The notes below the pieces were generated by a model that did no database searches, was not told the DNA's origin, and saw only the letters and a program-made list of their open reading frames with translations. 64,000 nt of DNA from Tigriopus japonicus (taxonomy: Eukaryota > Arthropoda > Copepoda > Harpacticoida > Harpacticidae): positions 3,015,418 to 3,079,417 of the forward strand of contig JAAGOF010000104.1 in the NCBI GenBank assembly GCA_010645155.1. Direction: 5' to 3'. A program made the translations under genes and the position numbers. This document shows positions 24,601 through 33,600 of the stretch, one piece after another. Positions within the stretch are counted from its first letter, which is position 1, and each line of letters begins with the position of its first letter.

Positions 24601-27600
24601 GCTTCAATATCAATGGACCAGTAACTGCCTCAGCAATTGCGGACACCAATGTTGACGCAGTCACAAATTTAGGTATGTTTGTAACTGTGCATCTAAGAGT
24701 AAAGTTGATATTTTCATTTAAGATGTGGCGTGTGTAATCTACAAAAGCTGGTCAGATATTTTGCACACCCCATGGACATGGTATTCAAATCAATCTCAAA
24801 TGTTATGCCTTACAAGTGAGAACAAGTCTGTATTGTGAAGATTTTTGTGAACTTTAAAGGCCATACTAAGACTTCAACAAGGTTTTTTGCACATGTGAAA
24901 ACATGGGCGGGTAAAATTTGAAGATGAAATTTGGGTCAAAGGTTGCAAGTTTTTGTACCTTAAGACAAATTTTACAACCTTGAAGTACTTTAGCACAATT
25001 CTGCAATTTACTTAGTCAGTTGTTGAGTGCAAGTGGAAGCAGAGTAGGGCAAAGTACAAAACAAACTGAAGCAAACTATCCTTGAGTAACGTAATCTCGG
25101 TTCATAAGCTGCGCGTAGCTGACGATAACGTATACGTTTATTGCCTTTAAAAATGAACTTCATATTCAGAGCCTGTACTGTACTAAAGCATGGTTACTTC
25201 TGCTTTGTCTTATCCACAGTGCTTTCAAATGTCCTCGACAACCAATATTTTCGCAGTACTCTTTTTATTTTACATAGTTATTTTTCAATTACACTTTTTT
25301 TCTAACAATTTGGGTTTTTCATAATTGAGACGTCATTATTAAAATTATGTATTCTTAGAGCGTTTTAGGTAATAGTATATATTATTTTGATTTCTTACGA
25401 CAAAACATAAAAAATGACGAATTTTGATATCCTTTCTGAGATTTAAAAAACTATATATTTTTTGAGTTGGTTGCAGATCTTATACTTCCTCCAGAGTGAA
25501 TGGGATTCCCTGTAAACAAATAAATAAACAAAATTTACACAATTAACATTGATACGAAATCTGGTCTGCCAATGAGTTACTGTTGGTAGATCTTGGCACC
25601 CTTGTACGGTGGGTTGATCAGGAATAGTATTTAAGAATTAATCAACCTTGCTTTAAAAGCTGTTAGAGGATCAGCTCCTACATACTCCCAATGAAGACTA
25701 ATGGGCAACAAATTAAACAATAAAAAAATCTGAAAAAGAAGAGAGAAATCAATTGTTCGAACTAGCCTTGATTCCTTGGGATTTCGAGGTGCTCTCAGAG
25801 AGCAAATAAAATCTCTACGATCGCTACAACTGATCTCAAAGCCTGGGTAAGGACTAGTGATGTGTTTCGAACCAGAAGTGCTGCCAGTTTTGACTAGGAA
25901 GTTTATTGTTGTTAAAAAGAGCAGGTTGTATTGAACTTTTTTGAAAAGACCTAGACAGGGACCAATTTGGCAACACTCGAACAAGTTCGATTTCGAGTTT
26001 CATCGATAGCTATGAAAATGGATTTCGAGTTGGCAGTGCCGCCATATTTTATGGTCGATAAGATCTATTGCTTGTTGAAAAGTTTAGTTGTGGTCAGATT
26101 TTTGACCCTAAAAACAAATTGGCATAACTCGGCCAAAAATCCAACTCGAAACACATCAGTAGTTAGGACAGAGCCCAAACTTGATATGAATGGATTAGTC
26201 CGGTCGAACGAATTCAGTTGGGGATTTGGAAGCCAAATTGACTAGGGATATGCCAGAGCTCAGATTCACCGTCTCTCAAACTTAACAAAGCGGTAAAATA
26301 TTTCCGAACTTCAATTACATTTTTTCTCAATGAAGCCCCAAACAGTCCATTTTTCTCTTGTAACAAACTCTTCAAACACCCAAGCCCAAGTTCTGACCCA
26401 TCCTTAGCCCTTTCGGCCCCCAATCCCAAGCTGAATTCGTGTGACCGGACTAATTCATTGTTCAGTCTGTTCAGTCTCTTTCGCAACAATCAAAATATAA
26501 AATGTGTGGAACCTCTAAGCATATGAGACACAAACTTTTTCTCCAGTTCGCACTGAGAAGCTTGAAAACAATTCAAACTTTTGTGTTAGAGTGCAATGTT
26601 TGCGGGTTTTTTTAAGAACCGTTACCTCCCAATCTTACGTACTGCAGGGTTCCTGCGTACTGTAACTTCCCTCTCAGGTGGTAAAGTGTAACGCATGGTT
26701 ATTTATATTTGTAGCCGGAGTTATTGGTGACTGCGTTACCGATTCATTCCTCATCACCGCTCCGGGAAATTTCGCTCCACCTTTGATTTGTGGATTCAAT
26801 ACAGGACAACACAGTAATATCATAGATGCATGTTGGCTTGTAATTAGTGCCAAATAATTAAGCAATGATTTTGATTTCAGTGATTGTGGATGCAAATGCC
26901 CACAAGTGCAGTGATGCAATATTTGACTTGAGTGGAAGTGGAACCCGAGATTGGAACATTAAAGGAAGATACCGATTGAATATGCGAGGGAGCTAATTAA
27001 TTTCGCAGGGATGGATGTGTGTGGCTGAAGTGGACAAATATCTTTTTTTCTTGTTTGACTTTTTAATTCTAAAACACTTCTGAACTTGGCAAACTTCTCA
27101 ATCAGGAAGGCTAGGTGCACAAAAGTTATTGTTGAAAAGGTCTGAACTGTGTCAACTTCCATTTTTGTGCACTAAAAGAATAAGCCATCTATTTCAGTCA
27201 CACTCTATCCTTGGAAATAAGATTTGGCTCACCTAATTATAACCAAATACTGATTTTTTTGCATTTTACTCTGATTTTACTTAGTGATCTTTTTCAAAGG
27301 TTTTTAAGGTTGGGCTCAGATAAAGTAAAGTTGCTGTTTTGCTGTTGCACTGAAATCCCAGACGTTTCAAGAAGTATAGGCAGCTGACTTATACATTGTG
27401 AAACGTCTGGGATTTCTGCTCCACAGCATCGTAGCAACTTTATACGAGCCCAAGGTCTTTTGGCAATTTTTACATAAATTAAGGGCCGGCAATGAGGTTA
27501 GTAGGGACTCAAATGCACTCAAACTTGAGTCGCTTGTTCTGATAGTGATGGTAAAATTGCTATTAGTAAAGGTATACTTTTGTCCCTGAACAAAATTAGC

Positions 27601-30600
27601 CATGGAAAATGTCCTTAAATATGCATGAAAGTTATATAATCCATGTGATTTTCCACTGACACATCCTTCGTGTAACTCTAGAGAAATGAAGGTGATGCAA
27701 GTTGATATAGAAGTATTTCAATGCTCATCTTTGACTCTGCATTTTGTTCCTTGCTTGGTCAATCAGTATTTGACGACGTTCAATGGCCTATTCAGTGACT
27801 CAATTCGCTTGTGGTGACGAACAAGGGGGTAAGGACATTTTGGAAATGTTTAGGTACAGTTCGGCCAGAAATGTTTATGTACAGTTCGGCTAATGCTATT
27901 CTTTTTTCAAATTTTAGGACCCGACGGTTGCCTCCAATACTTTACCGGTATCACTGGAACAGTGGCCAGGTAGGAACATAATCAATCTGGGGGATAAATT
28001 CTTAATTGCTTTTTATCTTTAGAATCGTAAACTAAAAAAACACTTTTTTATGTTTTAGTTACAACTTTCCTACTCAAGCAACATCTCTCGACACTTCAAG
28101 TGAGAAAAAGTACATTTTATCAATAAATCATCTTTTGCACATGCATCATTACAATTGAGATGCCATAGAGCAGTGGTCGGCAACCGGTGGGCCGCAGCCC
28201 ACATGAGGCCCTAAGGGGGATCGTTGGTGGGCCCACGAGCAATGAGGAAAGTCTGAACTAATGGGCCCAAGAGACATCCATAGTACTGTATTTGTGGGCC
28301 CAGAGGTCTTTAATCGTTAATTTGTAGGCCCATGAACCTGCCACCATGTCTGGTGGGGCCTGAATTTGCCAAACCAATTTTGGTGGGTCTTGACACCAAA
28401 CCGGTTGCGACCCCTGCCATAGAGCTTCATTAGCTTTTGATTCTTGGGATTTAACTAGAAACATTTATTTCAGCTACCCACTTATCCAGTCAAACCCAAA
28501 CAATGTGCTGGAGGCAAGAAGAAAACACCTGCGCCATTTGTTGGATTCCGGTCATTTTGGGAAGCGATTCACAAACTGTAACTAATCATTGACACACACT
28601 TCTATTATAATTCCAACTCCGAACGTACAATAACTTTCTGTTCCACTATCTTTAGGGTTCTTTTGGTCTGAGGTAAGCCAAGAATAAGTTGCCATGGCCT
28701 TTTAATTTATAGTAGATGACTTATTCCCTAATCTGTGGCGGTATTACCTAAGCCATACATTGGCCTCTTTCTATAGTTCAATCATTTTATGCCTTTTCTA
28801 GTATATCTGGTGGAAATCCTAAGTCTCGAGGAGAATCTGACGGAAAATGTAGGAGAGACTACCTTTTGGTAAGAAAGAAAACTTTGTGCAATGTTTAAGA
28901 GTGAGACGTTCTTAGTACTGATGCGACCAAATAATGCTTTTCGGCCAAGTGTTGCCAAATTTGACCTTGTTTAGTCTTTAGGTCAAAAACTACAACACAG
29001 GGCGACTTCCAGGAAATGACACTGATTTGTACAGGGTGCAGTGCGTCCATATCACTTTTTGGGTTCTGTCGCCTTGCGCCTTTTAGACGAAAACTTGCGC
29101 TTTTCAGGTCCGAGTAAAAATCACGAAATTAGCATTCTTGACCTGAAAAATCAATTGAAATCATACCTAATTCCACTATTCAAAGCTAAACAACATGTTT
29201 TCCATAGTTTTCTCACAATAGTGTTAATGTTTGAGTCTAAAACAAACTTTTGTTTCTGTAAAAGCAAAGCCTGATGAAAAGAATGTCCTTTGCTTCTCAT
29301 TTTTGCGTTCGGAGAAACAAGACGTTAAAAAAACCTTTGGATTAGTCTTAACCTCCTGGATCACTCTACTTTCCTTCTCTAACTGATCGGAATCAATGGA
29401 GGCCCTAATCTTTGATTGGACCACATCCAATTTGCTTTGGAGGCTGGCTACAACAAATGGATTTGATGTACGTCGAAGTCTATATGGAATCATGAGTTCT
29501 TCAAAAGGAGTTGTCAGATTCCATATAGACTTCGACGTACATCAAATCCATTTGTTGTAGCCAGCCTCCAAAGCAAATTGGATGTGGTCCAATCAAAGAT
29601 TAGGGCCTCCATTGATTCCGATCAGTTAGAGAAGGAAAGTAGAGTGATCCAGGAGGTTAAGACTAATCCAAAGGCGTTTTTCTCGTTTGCAAATACAAAG
29701 AGAAAAATGAAGCATCCTGTAGGACCTTTTGAGGTAGGCAGTAAAACCGTCAATGATAGTGAGGTTATGGCCAATATGCTTGGAGATCAGTTCTCAAGTG
29801 TATTTTCAATTTCGAAAAGGATTGGTAGAGCAGGCCATGACTGTTGTAATGTTGTTGATGAGACTGGCATTGACAGTGAGGATAATCGATTGGAGGATCT
29901 GGCAGTAATAGATCAAGATGCTTTTGAGGCCATCAAGAGCTTAAAGCTCTCGAGTTCTCCTGGACCTGATGATGTGACATCTCAGTTTCTGATGAAATGG
30001 TCACAGATTCTTGCCCCTGTTTTCTCCTATTTGATGCGTCGCATTTTAGATCAGGGCGTTTTCCTCTTCTCTAAAAGTAGCTCATGGCGTTCCATATAAA
30101 TATAGAGATATGTAAGTCACTCCCTAGTATACCCATAGTATATACCCATTTCTCTGACTTCCAGTATTGCAAAGGTATTTGAGAAGATCATGAAGTCCAA
30201 GCTTGCTGAGTATTTGGAAGCCCATGATATCATTCCCCCAGCGCAGCATGGGTTTCGAGCCCATTTTAGTACAGTCACCCAATTGGTTGACCACATCGAG
30301 CACATCATTGAGGGGCTCGAAAGTCATGAGTCAGTTGATGTAGTCTATCTTGACTTTGCCAAGGCCTTCGATAAGGTAGATCATGGTCTTTTGCTCGATC
30401 AACTCAAAGAGTTTGGGATCCAGGGTAAGGTCCTGAGCTGGATTGGTAGTTTCATGAGTGATAGAAAGCAGATTGTCAAGATTGTAGGATTATTTAGTGA
30501 CATGTATGATGTCAAATCAGGTGTTCCACAAGGTTCAATTTTAGGCCCGCTCCTGTTAATTCTCTTCATTGTTCCTCTCCAGAAGTTTAGAGCAAAAGCC

Positions 30601-33600
30601 AGTATTTCTTCATATGCTGATGACACAAAATTAGTTTGTGGAAGGAATGGGCAGGACTCGAAATGTTTAGTTGAGGACTTGGAGAAGGTCTACTTTTGGG
30701 TTGGCGAGAGTAACATGGCATTGAACGGGATGAAATTCCGCACAATGACGTATGGGGCGTCAAAATTAGATGTTCCACTCAAAGACAATGGAGGTTGTGA
30801 TATTGAGCAGGTATCGTCCATGAGAGATTTGGGAGTTGTCGTCCAAGATGATGGAAAGTTTGATGAGTAGAGACAGGAAGTTAAGACGAATAAAACTGTC
30901 AAATTAGACGAATAAAGACGAATAAAATTACCCGATTAGACGAATAAAGACGAATAAAATTGCCCGATTAGACAAATAAAGACGAATAGAATTGCCCGAT
31001 GAGGCAAAAAAGACGAAAAAATCAGACAAATGCGACAAAAAAGACGAAAAAAAACTGAATTACACGGCAAAAAAGACTAATGAATTGCCTGCCTGTAAAG
31101 AGTATTAAAACTGCTGCCCATAAAGTAGACAAAATGTGTGGCCCAATTTAGGGGAAACAGCTGCACCCTTGTGCAAAACGGCAAAATCTACAAAGTTATC
31201 AAACGGAAAAGTGCCAAATAAGCAAGAAATGGTCAGTGAAACACATTAATTTAGAAATACCAACAGCTCAAAACCGCCCTTATTTCAACGTTTTCAATAG
31301 AGCAATATTTAGAAGCAGATTTGCTGACATTAATTCTTCGAATAGCCAGATAGCCTTTTCAATCCAATTTTCTTTCTTTGTGTCAGGAAACTCTACAAGT
31401 TAAAATGTAAGTGTGGATCATATTTTCTTGCCCAAGTTTTGGCGTTGAACTTTTTTAAAAGTGTCCAATTGATTCCAAATGTGAGAAAAAAGCTTCAAAT
31501 CTTCATAAAGTTCCAATTTTTGACTAATAAGAAGAAAAAAGTTGAGTGAAATTGCCGGATTAGACGAAAAAAGACGAATAAAATCCAAATTAGACGAATA
31601 AATTTGTCGCGACGAATAAGGGTAAAAAAGACGAATAAAGACGAAAAAAGACGAATAAGTTTATTCGTCTTAAGTTCCTGTCCCTATTGATGAGCATATC
31701 CACTTGAAAGTGGGGAAGGCATTTCAAACGTGCGGCTGGATCTATCGCACTTTCAAGTCCAGAGATAGTATTCCGATGCTAGTACTCCGATGATTCCGAC
31801 GAATACATCATGCCTAATCTACTGACTTGCTTTGTGATAGTAATTGTCCATCTTTTGTTGAAAGCAACATTGTTTTTATCATTGGGATAGTTCTAAGACA
31901 TTCTTCCTTTGTACAATGATATGAATGTTCTTCTATCTTTGTTTTAGCACTTGATTGGGGTTCTAAAGCCAAAAGAAGACTGTAAAATGTTGAAAAAGAT
32001 ACAAAAAAGATTTTTTAACATTTTATGAAGAGAAAAATGTCCTTAAACAACCCCAATGATAAAAACCATGTTGCTTTCAACAAAAGGTGGACAATTACTA
32101 TCACAAAGCAAGTCAGTAGATTAGGAGTTTGAAGATATCTGACTTAACATACTGAAACAACACAGTTTGAATTCTTTGAGAGACGTCAATTGGGCATCAA
32201 ATGATTGCTCATTGAATCCTTGTGGACTTTTGTTTTATGACTTATATCAATAAAAGGACATTAATTCGAATTATATTGGATTTCTTCATTAACTCCAGGC
32301 TATCACGCAGGAAAATTCACACCAACGCAGTAACGCGCCCTCACTTGATCCCACTCCACGTAATACCGTCCTCCTTGCGTAGATCAAGCGAGCATGATGA
32401 AACAAGTTTTTTCAAGAGCCGAAAACTCGAACCCTTATATCTTGCAAGCTGCTTGAACTAGTGATGTGACTTGGTGTGTTGGGCAAGATTTTTGGCGCGA
32501 GGTCGTAAGGTAGTGTCGCCAATTGACCTTTGTGAAATCGTATTCCTCCTTGCTTACCAATCTTCAAAAACCTGTTTTTTCATCAAGGAGAACGGAACGG
32601 CGTCCCTAACTTTTGTGACTTCTGAACAGGGTTGCAAATGACACTCAAATTTGTTTTTGCTGATATAGCTGAGCACAACACGAAATCTCCATTAGGTGAC
32701 CCTACCTTGCGACCTCGCGCAAAAAAAGCTTGCCCAACACACCAAGTCACATCACTAGCTGGAACGTTTTGTCTCTCTGTTTTGATTGACTGTTGCTTGA
32801 TCAGGTAATGCAAAGTCAATGGTTACTATGCTATATACTATACTTTGTTTGATTTTGGATTTTTTTTCCAATTTCTAGAAATTGAAAGGTTCAAACTGGA
32901 AACTGAAAAGATTTGTAGTATTCTAATAATAGCAATATCTTGCCCCAATAAAATAATACAAGGAAAAAGAATCGTTTCTTTTAAACAAATTATTTCTTAT
33001 CAGAAGTTTTTTCTTGCTTTTCTTGGGTTTTTAACCGATGTAAGAGAATGATTACCTTGTAAAGTTGTACGTTCAACTTGTACATAGTAACGCCAAAAAT
33101 AACTAACAACATAAATGCGACAAAACAAAGGGCTAAGGGATTTCTATTAGTTAGATAATTTATCAAATATGATGCTGAAACTGTATTTTGTCTTTTATAG
33201 TTGTCTTTTTATCAAATTGAGATTGAAAACAATACTGCTGCTTTGTTAATTCAAACTGCGCCCACAACACATTCAATTTATTTATGCTTTAATGATTTTT
33301 CTAAAACATTTCTATATTGTAAAATGATTGAAATTGCAAACTTTTCCGTACTATAAAACATTCTTCTGGCCGGCTTAAACACATTCATTGATATTCTTTT
33401 AGGCGAAAATTAGCCTTATTTCAATTGAATTTACTATCAGGGCATTTAGTCTTGTCCAAGATGAGATACGCCATTGATATCTATACTGAACCAACCCTGA
33501 GTGGGAGGGACAATCAACGCCATACTGCAAAAATTCAGGCCCTCCAAGTGAAACCATACAATGCGGTGCGAATCTGCCTCCAAGACTAATAAAATTGCCC

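Noticed and set aside
28258..28464. Open frames rich in tryptophan and alanine in the GGGCCCAC repeat
   Set aside because: They lie inside a hAT-like MITE with an 8-bp target duplication.
29224..29493. Separate minus-strand gene
   Set aside because: It is the inverted arm of the retrotransposon linker duplicated at 29518-29676.
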